From contig CAWKGV010000008.1 in assembly GCA_963849305.1 (NCBI GenBank), positions 186,001-250,000 of the forward strand: a stretch of DNA of 64,000 nucleotides, written 5' to 3'. The position numbers and the translations under genes were made by a program. Shown one piece after another: positions 36,699 to 45,474 of the stretch. The stretch is from CAWKGV01 sp963849305 (lineage in GTDB: Bacteria; Pseudomonadota; Alphaproteobacteria; Acetobacterales; Acetobacteraceae). How positions within the stretch are numbered: the stretch's first letter is position 1; the number at the start of each line of letters is the position of its first letter. The notes under the pieces are model-generated. The model searched no databases. It saw only the letters and a list, made by a program, of their open reading frames with translations, and was not told the DNA's origin.

Positions 36699-37367
36699 GT
36701 GAATATCCTTGCCCCACCCAAGGCCCGCCTGTCGATCGAGGTCGTGCATGACCTGGTTTGCCCGTGGTGCTTCCTCGGCACGCGCCGATTGCTGCGGACC
36801 CTGCGCCGGCGCCCGGACCTGCTGGTGGATCTCGTGTGGCGGCCGTTCCTGCTCAATCCGGACATGCCGCGGGCGGGCATGGCGCGTCCGGACTACGTGC
36901 TGCGCAAATTCGGCGGCGAGGATCGGGCGCGGCGCCTGTATGCCTCGATCACCGAGATCGGGCGGGCGGAAGGGGTGCTGTTTCGCTTCGAGCGGATGCG
37001 CCGGACGCCGTCCAGCATCGATGCGCACCGGCTGGTGCGGTTCGCGGCCCGCTACGGGCGGGCCGACGCCATGGTGCAGGCGCTGTTCTCCGCCCATTTC
37101 ACCGATGGTCACGACATCGGCGACCACGGCGTTTTGGCCGGGCTGGCCAGCGCGTTCGACCTGGACGGCGTGGCGGTGCGCCGATTGCTTGCAGGCGATC
37201 AGGAGGTCGATGCGATCCACGCCGACAATCTTCGTGCGCACCGGCTCGGCATCAACGGCGTGCCGTGCTTCGTCGTCGCCGGCCGGCACGCGATCGCTGG
37301 CGCGCAGGAACCGGAGGTGATCGAGCGGCTGCTGGACGTGGCGGCGGTGGAGGCGGAAGAAAGCTAG
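36699..37367 (+). CDS. DsbA family oxidoreductase, FrnE-like
   Basis: 222 residues from GTG 36699, no signal peptide. IEVVHDLVCPWCFLGTRRLL carries the CPWC redox motif and the C-terminal cis-Pro is in GINGVPCFVVAGRHAIAGAQ. This is the cytoplasmic FrnE/polyketide-associated group of DsbA-like isomerases, linked elsewhere to oxidative or cadmium stress. Overlaps the DedA gene tail-to-tail by 4 bases. Confidence 0.88.
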   Translation: MNILAPPKARLSIEVVHDLVCPWCFLGTRRLLRTLRRRPDLLVDLVWRPFLLNPDMPRAGMARPDYVLRKFGGEDRARRLYASITEIGRAEGVLFRFERMRRTPSSIDAHRLVRFAARYGRADAMVQALFSAHFTDGHDIGDHGVLAGLASAFDLDGVAVRRLLAGDQEVDAIHADNLRAHRLGINGVPCFVVAGRHAIAGAQEPEVIERLLDVAAVEAEES

Positions 37368-38047
37368 CGCGCCTCGTGGCTTGGCCGGAGATCGGACGGG
37401 CGGTGGGACCGCAGCGGTCCCGGAAGGGCCTCGTCGGCCGTGGCCTCCAGCTCGTCCTCATGGCGCCGGAAATAGATCCAGCCGGCGATCAGGATGACGC
37501 AGACAACGACGAAGATCCCGATGCCGATCCACTCCAGCAACCCTGTCGACGCCTGCCCGAGCCCATAGGCGCCCAGGCCCCACACACAGACCCAGACGAG
37601 TACGGCCGCCGCGTTGACGGGCGCGAACTCCCGCCAGGGCATCGCGTTTGCTCCGGCCAGGAACGATTCCCAGGCTCGTAGGAGCATGATGAAGCGGCCG
37701 ACGAAGACGATCGGCTTGCCATAGCGGAGATACAGGTACTGGACGAACTTCAGCCTTTTCAGGTTCAACCGGATGTAGTGGCCGTAGCGACGAAGAACAC
37801 GGAAACCAAATTCGCGGCCGACGTAATACGAGAAGTTGTCCCCAATGATCGCGCCCAGGAACGCGGCGACGAGCACGAGGATGATGTTCAAATGACCGGT
37901 TTCGCCGGCATAGATGGCAGCGGCGATCAGCGTCGTTTCGCCGGGCACGAAGAACAGGCCGAAGCCTTCGGCCGCGACCACGGCGAATACGGCGTAATAC
38001 CCCCAGCTCGCAATGATGTGGTTTATGGTATTGCCGAACAGGGACAC
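37364..38047 (-). CDS. DedA/VTT-domain membrane protein
   Basis: 227 residues from GTG 38047 with GAGGTGG upstream; the frame is open to 38245 but the added part is not hydrophobic or conserved. Core: FGLFFVPGETTLIAAAIYAGETGHL, AFLGAIIGDNFSYYVGREFG and IVFVGRFIMLLRAWESFLAGANAMPWREF, the VTT (SNARE-associated) signature with the GR-F motif. DedA proteins scramble or recycle undecaprenyl phosphate and phospholipids. Confidence 0.88.
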   Translation of the reverse strand: MSLFGNTINHIIASWGYYAVFAVVAAEGFGLFFVPGETTLIAAAIYAGETGHLNIILVLVAAFLGAIIGDNFSYYVGREFGFRVLRRYGHYIRLNLKRLKFVQYLYLRYGKPIVFVGRFIMLLRAWESFLAGANAMPWREFAPVNAAAVLVWVCVWGLGAYGLGQASTGLLEWIGIGIFVVVCVILIAGWIYFRRHEDELEATADEALPGPLRSHRPSDLRPSHEAR

Positions 38048-38267
38048 GCGGCCACCTCGCGATCTCGATATCCAGAGCCGGTGTTTTTGGCGGTCGGCCA
38101 TGCCGCGCGCGAAGCATCTGGAGCGTCGCTGCGGTCCACCGAACGGCTGACTGAACTTCCGGTTGCGCCTCGGCAAGACCTCAGGCGGACACAGACCCGC
38201 GTGGCAGGCCCTTGATGGCCGTGCGGCTTGCCCCAATTTAGCCAAGGTCTAGCTAATCGGGTGGCGA

Positions 38268-38516
38268 ATGACGGTGGTGAACGTCCACGAAGCGAAGAGC
38301 ACTCTATCGGCGTTGCTGGCCAAAGCCGAACGAGGCGAGGACGTGACGATCGCGCGCAACGGCGTGCCCGTCGCGAAGCTTGTGCTCATTCCGTCCGCGG
38401 TCAAACGGAAGCCGGGGATTCTGCGCAATGACCCCGCTTGGAAGGGCTTTGCCTATGACCCCGCCTTGTTCGCGCCGATGTCGGAGGAGGAGCTGGCTGC
38501 CGAGGGCTGGCCGTGA
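38268..38516 (+). CDS. Phd/YefM-type antitoxin (second pair)
   Basis: 82 residues, VNVHEAKSTLSALLAKAERGEDVTIARNGVPVAKLVLI, the complete Phd DNA-binding pattern, then PAWKGFAYDPALFAPMSEEELAAEGW, the toxin-binding tail. Stop overlaps the toxin GTG. A weak inverted repeat TTAGC-N9-GCTAA (38238-38256) precedes it and might be its operator. Sequence differs from the antitoxin at 2346, so cross-talk is unlikely. Confidence 0.92.
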   Translation: MTVVNVHEAKSTLSALLAKAERGEDVTIARNGVPVAKLVLIPSAVKRKPGILRNDPAWKGFAYDPALFAPMSEEELAAEGWP

Positions 38517-38905
38517 CGGCCAGCTACCTCGCCGACGCGTGCGCGCTGATCGTCTTTTTCTTGGATGACAGACCGACCCGCGTTATGCCGAATGCCGCGG
38601 TTCTGATGCAGCAGATGGAAGTCCTCGTTTCCGCGATCACGATCTGGGAGATCACTCGGAAGGTCGCCGTCGGCAAGCTCCCCGCTTCGTGGGGCGGGCA
38701 GTCGTCGCTCAGCCAGCTATTAAGGGTTCAAGGATTTGTGCCGTACCCGCTTTCCTGGGAGGATGCCGAAGCGGCAAATCAGTTGCCACCGCTGCACCGC
38801 GACCCGATGGACCGGATGCTGATCGCCAGCGCACTACGCTCCGGCCTCACGATCATCACGAACGATGCGCAATTCCCAGCTTACGGGGTCAAGACGATCT
38901 GGTAA
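38513..38905 (+). CDS. VapC-type PIN-domain toxin (second pair)
   Basis: 130 residues from GTG 38513. LADACALIVFFLDD (first Asp), SAITIWEITRKVAVGKL (Glu), HRDPMDRMLIASALRSGLTIITNDAQFPAYGVKTIW (third and fourth acidic residues). Normal PIN-toxin length; the HRDPMDRML variant is typical of the Phd-linked group. Ends 5 bases before the stop of parE on the opposite strand. Confidence 0.92.
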   Translation: MTASYLADACALIVFFLDDRPTRVMPNAAVLMQQMEVLVSAITIWEITRKVAVGKLPASWGGQSSLSQLLRVQGFVPYPLSWEDAEAANQLPPLHRDPMDRMLIASALRSGLTIITNDAQFPAYGVKTIW

Positions 38906-38909
38906 AGGC

Positions 38910-40907
38910 TCACACGTCAACCTCCTCCACCGTGCGCGCTCGCTCCTGGATGAACTGGAAGCGCAGCTCCGGGCGGCGGCCCATCAGATTCTCCACCAAC
39001 TCGCTGGTTTGGGCCCGCTCCTCCGGCGCGGCCACCACCTTGAGCAGCGTCCGCCGGGCCGGGTCCATCGTCGTTTCCTTGAGCTGCATCGGGGGCATCT
39101 CGCCCAGGCCCTTGAAGCGGCTGGTCTCCACCTTGGCGCCCGGCTTGAACTCCCGCTTGAGCTTGCGCTCGCGGTCCGCGTCGTCCATCGCATAGACCGA
39201 CTTCGCCCCCTGCGTGAGCCGATACAGCGGCGGCTGAGCCAGATAGACATTCCCGTGACGCACCAACTCGGGCAGCTCGCGGTAGAAGAAGGTCATCAGC
39301 AACGAGGCGATATGCGCGCCGTCCACGTCGGCATCCGTCATGATGATGATGCGGCCGTAACGCAGCTTGGCGCGGTCGAACCGCTCGCCGATGCCGCAGC
39401 CCAGCGCCTCCACCAGATCCTTCAGCTCCTGATTCTGGCGCAGCTTGTCGGCCGAGGCGCTGGCGACGTTCAGGATTTTGCCTCGCAACGGCAGCACCGC
39501 CTGGGTCTCGCGGTTGCGCGCCTGCTTGGCCGAGCCGCCGGCGCTGTCGCCCTCGACCAGAAAAATCTCGGTCTCGGCGGCGTCCTCGCGGGTGCAGTCC
39601 GTAAGCTTCCCAGGCAGGCGAAGCCGTCGCGTCGGCGACTTGCGCTGGGTGTCGCGGCTCTCTTTGCGCCGCAGCCGCTCCTCGGCCCGCTCGATGACGA
39701 AGGCAAGCAGGTTGTCGGCCTGCGCCGGGTCGCCGGCGAGCCAATGGTCGAACCGGTCGCGCAACGCCGTCTCGACCAGCCGGGCCGCCTCGGGGCTGGT
39801 CAGCTTCTCCTTGGTCTGGCCTTGGAATTGTGGCTCGCGCACGAAGGCCGACAGCTTGGCCGCCAACGGCCCGAGCACGTCCTCGGCCACGACCGAGCCG
39901 GCGCGGCGATTGCCGCGATGCTCGCCCCAGGCGCGCAATCCCTTTAGCAGCGCGGCCCGGAACCCCGCCTCGTGCGTGCCGCCGAGCGGCGTGGGCACGG
40001 TGTTGCAATAGGAATGGAGGAAGCCTTCGCCGTCCTCCAGCCAGGTGGCGGCCCATTCCACCCGTCCGGCCGGCTCGCCGTCGCTGCCGGACGGCAGGTC
40101 CGCCTCGCCCGCCCAGGGCTGTGCCAGCACCCGCGGGGCCTCTCCGATATCGGCGGCCAGGCTGTCGCGCAGCCCGCCCGGAAAATGCAGCACCGCCTCG
40201 GCGGGGGTGTCGTCCTTGGCCGCGCGCAGCAGGCCAGGATCGCACGCCCAGCGGATCTGCACGCCCCGGAACAAATACGCCTTGGACCGGCAAAGCCGAT
40301 AGAGCCGCGCCGGGCTAAAGGCGAGCGGGCCGAAGATCTGCGGGTCCGGCTTGAACCGTAGCGAGGTGCCCCGACGGTTGTGGACCGGCCCGGCATTGAC
40401 GAGCTTCGTCCTTGGCTTGCCGCGCGCGTAGCTCTGCCGCCACAGCACCCGGTCGCGCGCGACCTCGACCTCCAGCGCCTCGGAGAGCGCGTTGACCACC
40501 GAAGAGCCGACCCCGTGCAAGCCGCCCGAGGTCGCATAGACCTTGCCGCCGAACTTGCCGCCCGAGTGCAAGGTGGTGAGGATCACCTCAAGCGCGCTCA
40601 GCGGTTTGTATTTTGGATGCGGATCGACTGGGATGCCGCGACCGTTGTCGCGGACGGTCAGCCAATTGCCCGGCTCCAAGGTGACTTCGATGAAGCTCGC
40701 GTGCCCGGCGACCGCCTCGTCCATCGCGTTGTCGAGGATCTCGGCCGGCAGGTGGTGCAGCGCTGCCTCGTCGGTGCCGCCGATATACATGCCGGGGCGG
40801 CGGCGGACCGGCTCCAGCCCCTCCAGGACTTCGATGTCCCTGGCGGAATAGCCGTCCGCCTCCCGCCCCGGGGCCTTGCCCCGTGCCGGGCCGAGCAGAT
40901 CGTTCAT
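38910..40907 (-). CDS. parE: DNA topoisomerase IV subunit B
   Basis: 665 residues. GHKL ATPase: RRRPGMYIGGTDEAALHHLPAEILDNAMDEA, TVRDNGRGIPVDPHPK, ATSGGLHGVGSSVVNALSE. TOPRIM: EIFLVEGDSAGGSAKQARNRETQAVLPLRGKILNV and IIIMTDADVDGAHIASLLMTFFYR. C-terminal tower RFKGLGEMPPMQLKETTMDPARRTL. Length and the direct PHPK/GGLHGVG wording favour ParE over GyrB (~800 aa). Separates daughter chromosomes with ParC, which is not in the window. Confidence 0.94.
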   Translation of the reverse strand: MNDLLGPARGKAPGREADGYSARDIEVLEGLEPVRRRPGMYIGGTDEAALHHLPAEILDNAMDEAVAGHASFIEVTLEPGNWLTVRDNGRGIPVDPHPKYKPLSALEVILTTLHSGGKFGGKVYATSGGLHGVGSSVVNALSEALEVEVARDRVLWRQSYARGKPRTKLVNAGPVHNRRGTSLRFKPDPQIFGPLAFSPARLYRLCRSKAYLFRGVQIRWACDPGLLRAAKDDTPAEAVLHFPGGLRDSLAADIGEAPRVLAQPWAGEADLPSGSDGEPAGRVEWAATWLEDGEGFLHSYCNTVPTPLGGTHEAGFRAALLKGLRAWGEHRGNRRAGSVVAEDVLGPLAAKLSAFVREPQFQGQTKEKLTSPEAARLVETALRDRFDHWLAGDPAQADNLLAFVIERAEERLRRKESRDTQRKSPTRRLRLPGKLTDCTREDAAETEIFLVEGDSAGGSAKQARNRETQAVLPLRGKILNVASASADKLRQNQELKDLVEALGCGIGERFDRAKLRYGRIIIMTDADVDGAHIASLLMTFFYRELPELVRHGNVYLAQPPLYRLTQGAKSVYAMDDADRERKLKREFKPGAKVETSRFKGLGEMPPMQLKETTMDPARRTLLKVVAAPEERAQTSELVENLMGRRPELRFQFIQERARTVEEVDV

Positions 40908-41143
40908 GCTGTGTTCCTGAATGACGGCTGCACCCTACAGGGCCGGTCGCGTCGCAGGCAAGCGGGCCGAACTTCGATGGCGCCGCTCGCGGCGCACCAG
41001 GCGTAGTTGCGATCTGGAAAATTAGCAGGAAAAAGAAGAGCAAGAAATAAACCGCGAGCGGGTCGGAGCGTTGTCCTGAACACACTCCGGGCATCTGGCG
41101 TTGCAATCGCGCTCGGAAGGCAATTCAGATAAAAGAGAGAACC

Positions 41144-41449
41144 ATGAAATCCATCTTGCTCGCCGCCGCCGTATTCGCGCTCTCCTCGGGGGTGGCCCTA
41201 GCCGCGGGTGGGGGCGGAGGCGGGGGCGCCGACATCGGCAACAACACCTCAACCTCGATGGGCGCCCCATCGGGTTCACCGTCCTACTCGGCGCCACGGT
41301 CAGGTGCTGTCCCGGGCCTGCCCGCCCAGGCCAGCCATACGCAGCAGGCAAATCAGGGCCAGATGAAACAGGCTTACAAGGAGAAAGGTGTGATACGTCA
41401 GGCGCCTAGGAATCCCGTCACAGGTCACGCCCAAACAGCTCCCCAGTGA
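41144..41449 (+). CDS. small secreted glycine-rich protein
   Basis: 101 residues. Clear signal peptide MKSILLAAAVFALSSGVALA, then GGGGGGGADIGNNTSTSMGAPSGSPSYSAP and a Gln/Lys-rich end. Probably periplasmic or surface-attached and disordered. No family recognised; function unknown. Followed by an intrinsic terminator at 41521. Confidence 0.65.
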   Translation: MKSILLAAAVFALSSGVALAAGGGGGGGADIGNNTSTSMGAPSGSPSYSAPRSGAVPGLPAQASHTQQANQGQMKQAYKEKGVIRQAPRNPVTGHAQTAPQ

Positions 41450-41520
41450 CGCGGGCTGCCTGGCCCTGGTCTCCGCAGCCGGATGCTTAAGCCCGGCAAA
41501 GTTATGAAGAACTTTCACAG

Positions 41521-41544
41521 CGAGGTGGCGCAAACGCCACCTCG
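41521..41544 (+). terminator. intrinsic terminator after the secreted glycine-rich protein
   Basis: CGAGGTGGCG-CAAA-CGCCACCTCG: perfect 10-base stem, 4-base loop, followed by ATCTTTGAGTGATTTT. The T tract is interrupted. It lies 72 bases after the stop at 41449. Confidence 0.75.
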
Positions 41545-41984
41545 ATCTTTGAGTGATTTTGGCTAGAGCCCCGCGCCTCTGGGCGGTTCCTCAAGGAGCG
41601 TCCAGAACTCGGCCATTTGCTCGTCAGAAGGGCGGTCCCAAGAGACGTGATCGATGCGGTTAGCGCTTCGGTTCTCGTTGCAGCCAGCCCTCATTGGGCA
41701 AAGCACCGCGCCAGACGCCCCCCGGTTTCTGCTTCCCATCCACAGACGCCGGCCGGCATCACTGCCAAAGCCGGTGCCGCGCAACAAGACGACCCGCGGG
41801 AGCCCGGCCAGCTGGCGCATGCCTCTTAGCTTATCTCGGCGGCTCCGGCCAGCGTGCTTGTCTTCGGCCTCGTGGGGCCACTCTTTGCGCCAATGCTGCG
41901 CGCCTCCTAGAGACTGGGCAGCTGACAAGCGCCTCAAGGCGGAGTACCATTCGGTTAGATCCAGTCCGCAGGGACCAAAATGTC
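41545..41984. other. 440-base stretch without a confident gene
   Basis: A minus-strand frame (41563-41822, MRQLAGLPRVVLLRG...DRPSDEQMAEFWTLLEEPPRG) stays open but matches nothing I know. The last ~60 bases are the leader of the fatty-acid hydroxylase gene. Confidence 0.35.
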
Positions 41985-42821
41985 ATGCACCAGGCTCCTT
42001 CGTACATCAACAACGTGATTCCGACGCTCGTCTTCTTGACCGTATGGTTTGTGATTGGTCTGACAGTGTTCGGCCCGCTGCATTGGATGTTCAGCGCCAA
42101 GAAACAGCCCTTCTTGCGCAGTGACATGAAGGCGGACCTCGCCTACTGGTTTTTGGGCCCACTCATTTACGGCTATGTCGCGTTCCTGACGCATATCTAT
42201 GCCGTGGACTATGCGCACCTTGATCGGATCGCGTCGGTCGCCACGCGCTCCCTGGCCAACAAACCCATTCTGATGCAGGCCGCCATCATCTTGCTCGTCA
42301 CGGACATAGTTCAATATTGGGGGCACCGGCTATTCCATCGGAATCCACTCTGGCGCTTCCATTGCATCCATCATGCTCCGACGAAAGTCGATTGGTTAAC
42401 CTCGGCGCGGATTCATCCGGTCAACTTCGTTCTCTATTCTACCTTGATCAATCTGCTCGTCAGCCTGCTCGGATTCAGCCCGAAGGCATTCTTTGTTCTT
42501 GTGCCGTTCAATATGCTTATTGGCCTTCTGGTACATGCGAACCTGAACTGGACATTTGGTCCGTTCCGCTATGTGCTCGCGAGCCCGGTCTTTCACCGTT
42601 GGCACCATACCTATCCTGATCAGGGAGGGGACAAGAACTTCGCTCCCACCTTCCCATTCTTGGATCTTGTTTTTGGCACGTTCTATATGCCGAAAAACCA
42701 GTTGCCGTCCGCTTTCGGCACCGTCGATAACAACGTGCCCGATCATCTATTGGGTCAGCTGAGCCACCCATTCAGGCGGTTACGCGGAGATCCTAAGAGC
42801 ATGGGAGCTGGTCATAGTTAG
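41985..42821 (+). CDS. fatty acid hydroxylase / sterol desaturase family membrane protein
   Basis: 278 residues from ATG 41985. Four to five hydrophobic segments and the three His clusters of the di-iron family: QYWGHRLFHRNPLWRFHCIHHAP and HRWHHTYPDQGGDKNFA. The end PKNQLPSAFGTVDN is typical of bacterial members that hydroxylate or desaturate membrane lipids (sterols, carotenoids, fatty acids). Substrate unknown. The hairpin at 42850 follows. Confidence 0.9.
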   Translation: MHQAPSYINNVIPTLVFLTVWFVIGLTVFGPLHWMFSAKKQPFLRSDMKADLAYWFLGPLIYGYVAFLTHIYAVDYAHLDRIASVATRSLANKPILMQAAIILLVTDIVQYWGHRLFHRNPLWRFHCIHHAPTKVDWLTSARIHPVNFVLYSTLINLLVSLLGFSPKAFFVLVPFNMLIGLLVHANLNWTFGPFRYVLASPVFHRWHHTYPDQGGDKNFAPTFPFLDLVFGTFYMPKNQLPSAFGTVDNNVPDHLLGQLSHPFRRLRGDPKSMGAGHS

Positions 42822-42849
42822 CCCCGTGCTTCAATCGCGACCGACTAAT

Positions 42850-42885
42850 CCGCCGAAGGGCGGCGCAAGCGCCGCCCTTCGGCGG
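42850..42885. terminator. long perfect hairpin between convergent genes
   Basis: CCGCCGAAGGGCGGCG-CAAG-CGCCGCCCTTCGGCGG: 16-base perfect stem with a 4-base loop. It touches the stop of the minus-strand gene at 42886 and lies 28 bases after the plus-strand stop at 42821. Position fits a bidirectional terminator, although neither side has a T run. Confidence 0.6.
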
Positions 42886-43062
42886 TCACTCGTTCCCACA
42901 GTCCTTCGGTTCCAGCACGTCGTTCCAGGTAGGCTCGGCCTTCCGCGAGCCGGTACTCAGGACCGAGACATCGGAAATCCGGCCATGATCGAGGGAAACG
43001 CTGACACTGATCGTGTCGTCCGATTCGTGTGAAGGGGAGGAGTTTTTCCTGACATCGTGCAT
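42886..43062 (-). CDS. hypothetical small protein
   Basis: 58 residues from ATG 43062 with AAAGGAA upstream. MHDVRKNSSPSHESDDTISVSVSLDHGRISDVSVLSTGSRKAEPTWNDVLEPKD: acidic, soluble, no membrane segment, no recognised family. The good ribosome site and the hairpin at its end suggest a real gene. Confidence 0.45.
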   Translation of the reverse strand: MHDVRKNSSPSHESDDTISVSVSLDHGRISDVSVLSTGSRKAEPTWNDVLEPKDCGNE

Positions 43063-43336
43063 CACTGGTTCCTTTTCCGGCACTAAGCAGCCAGAAGTAG
43101 ATCTAGATTGGGAAAATTCGCCGAACGCGCGAAGTGCTACCACAGATTGCCGAACCGATTTAATCCCAACTGCGTGACCGCATTGCCGCCAGGATCACTT
43201 GAACTCTCGCTTTGCCACAAAATCAAAGGCCTTGGCCACTTTCCGGGTCTAGGCGCTCCGCGCGCCGCGCTCCCGGGCGCGCGTCGGGCAGTCGGGGTGT
43301 CCCTTACCGTTGTGGACAGCTTCGAGCACACGGCTC

Positions 43337-43999
43337 CTAGACCGGCTCCAACAACTCTGGCCCCTTGTTCCGCACCGAACTCACCGCCCGGCCGATCGGC
43401 CAAAAGCGGAGCGTGCCGTCCGCTGGCGGTTCGAGCAGCGTGGCTGGCTCAGCTTCTATCTCTCCGAGCCAAGCTGGCCAATGCTTCGGGTCGAGGACCA
43501 GCGGCATGCGGTTGTGCAGCTCCGACACATCCGCGTTAGGGCGCGTGGTGATGATGGTAAAAGTGCGCAGCACCTCGCCGGAGCCATCGCGCCAGCTCTC
43601 CCACAGACCGCCCAATGCCATGATCTGGCCATCCTTCCTGGCGACCGCATAGGGCTGCCTGCCGCCCGCCGCGACCTTCCATTCGTAAAACGCCGCCGCG
43701 GGTACGAGGCACCTGCGCTGGGCGAACGCGTCCCGGAACATGCCGGAGCTGGCGAGCGTCTCGGCCCGTGCGTTGATGGGCCGGCGTGCTTGTTTCACGT
43801 CCTCGGTGAAGTAAGGCACCAACCCCCAGCGCAGCAGATCCAAATGACGCTCGCCGGTCGCTCGACGGAACCGGATCACGGGCGCGGGCTCGCTCGGGGC
43901 GAGGTTCCAGCTCGGTTCGATGTTCGGCAGCGGGTTCGTCGTGCCGAATAATCGAGCGAGTGCCTCCGCGGGCAGGAAGCTGGCGTAACGGCCGCACAT
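43337..43999 (-). CDS. SOS response-associated peptidase (SRAP/HMCES/YedK family)
   Basis: 220 residues, MCGRYASFLPAE with the catalytic Cys2 that crosslinks to abasic sites. Also WNLAPSEPAPVIR, RWGLVPYFTED, NARAETLASSGMFRDAF and the His in VSELHNRMPLVLDPKHW. Shields abasic sites in single-stranded DNA. No LexA box seen directly in front. Confidence 0.94.
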   Translation of the reverse strand: MCGRYASFLPAEALARLFGTTNPLPNIEPSWNLAPSEPAPVIRFRRATGERHLDLLRWGLVPYFTEDVKQARRPINARAETLASSGMFRDAFAQRRCLVPAAAFYEWKVAAGGRQPYAVARKDGQIMALGGLWESWRDGSGEVLRTFTIITTRPNADVSELHNRMPLVLDPKHWPAWLGEIEAEPATLLEPPADGTLRFWPIGRAVSSVRNKGPELLEPV

Positions 44000-44127
44000 G
44001 CTCTCAGGCTACGAGACCGACAGCACCCGTCAATGCCGAAATTCCCCGGCAGCCTGACCGCTGCACGGTGTCGCACGAAAACGCTGCGGCAGTGGATGAG
44101 CCCGGACCTGCCGGCCAACTTCGTCCT

Positions 44128-44920
44128 CTATCCTGGCTCGAACTCTTTGGCCTTCAGCAATGGCGCAGCCGCTTCTCCTCTGAGATATTGGATGAACGCC
44201 TTGGCGGCTTCCGGCGATTTACTCCTCGCCCAACTCCCGCCGCGAATTCGGTGACGAATGCCAGAGCGCCGGGCAGCGGCCCGACCCATTGTGCGCCGCT
44301 GACCGGCAAAATCTCTGATGCTTGTGCGATCCCAAGCTCGGCTTCCCCCTTGGCGACAACTTCCGGCGCCTGGGCGCCTGGCACCAATATGGCCTTTGGC
44401 CTTCAATTGCTCGGCCAGCCCGAGCCGGTCGAGAACGTGGGCGAAATACACGCCGCTCGCGCCACCTTTTCCGGGGTCGGCATAAACAATAGACCTGGCA
44501 GACAGTAGCGCGTGCTTGAACGCATTCACGGACCTGATGTCGGGCTTCGGAGCACCCGCACGGACCGCCACCGACACAGGCGTGCCTCCCACGTTCGCGA
44601 GACTGCCCGGCGCAAGCTTATTCTGCTTCTGGAGATCGTCCATCGCTGGTCGCGTCAGGATCACGAGATCCGCAGACTCACCATTAAGAACGCGCTTTCT
44701 CAGGTTGGCAGCAAGACCCATAGACAACCACAACCCTGTTGCCGCTGGCCCGCTCGAACGCCGGGGTCAGCTCGTCCAGTACGGAGGTCAGTGCCACGGA
44801 CGCCAGAACCTTCACCTCCGCCGCATTCGCGACAGCTTGGTTGATCGGCGGCATCGAGGCACATAGCAAACCTGCTACCGCCGTTACGATAGCGCGTACC
44901 GTGAACGAGAGCCTGGTCAT
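44128..44920 (-). pseudogene. periplasmic molybdate-type substrate-binding protein (ModA-like), frameshifted
   Basis: ATG 44920 begins a signal peptide (TVRAIVTAVAGLLCASMPPINQAVA), then EVKVLASVALTSVLDELTPAFERASGNRVVVVYG. A +1 shift near 44725 leads to AANLRKRVLNGESADLVILTRPAMDDLQ. Another +1 near 44395 leads to VVAKGEAELGIAQASEILPV. A third of opposite or double sign near 44220 restores SPEAAKAFIQYLRGEAAAPLLKAKEFEPG. It is the ModA/extracellular solute-binding type without permease neighbours. At least three shifts, of mixed sign, suggest a decayed gene. Confidence 0.65.
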
Positions 44921-45135
44921 GGTGTTCCCCCGACCAATCAATGTCTTCCGAGGGTGACAGTTGAACGACCGGCAAGCAACGCTGGACCCGAGAAAGAAGG
45001 TGAGCAGCGCCGGATGGCCAGCAAACCACGCCCGCGATCGTTCTGCCATTTGAGAACGAATGAGGACAACGACCGCCACCCGCAGGGCAAGAAGAAACGT
45101 GACCTGCATCCGGGGATGGCCGCTAAGCATCGAAG

Positions 45136-45186
45136 ATGGTATCGGCGGCCGGATTTGAAACCACCGACCAAGAGATTATGGTTTCC
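45136..45186. repeat. degenerate copy of the tRNA-CAT 3' half
   Basis: ATGGTATCGGCGGCCGGATT and onward matches 48805-48851 and 51854-51900 with a few substitutions and one inserted A. It is too altered to be part of a working tRNA. It marks the left edge of the tRNA-associated accessory region. The 288 bases after it, up to the cyclase start, hold no other gene I can support. Confidence 0.75.
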
Positions 45187-45474
45187 TCGCCTTTAGCAAC
45201 AAAGTCAATATGTTGGCCAGTTTTGGGGTTCAGATGACCCTATATGAAACCAATGTACGTCAATCGCATTGAGCCCCGCGACCCCGCGCACCATGCTGCC
45301 GCAAGCCTCCGGCTTGCGCTCAGATCCGATGCCTGCTGCCCAACTGGAGGAGCGGTTGCGCATCGACCGAGCAGATGTGCCGCTCCAGGCACATGTCGTC
45401 TGGTGACAATCGCAGGCTGGACAGGCTGGTGGCGGAGGTCCATTCCTGCGCTCGTGATGATGCCGCGAGGCCAC

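Noticed and set aside
42841..42890. Long hairpin considered as part of a CRISPR or repeat array
   Set aside because: Single copy, no spacers; fits a terminator between convergent genes. No CRISPR array was seen anywhere in the window.
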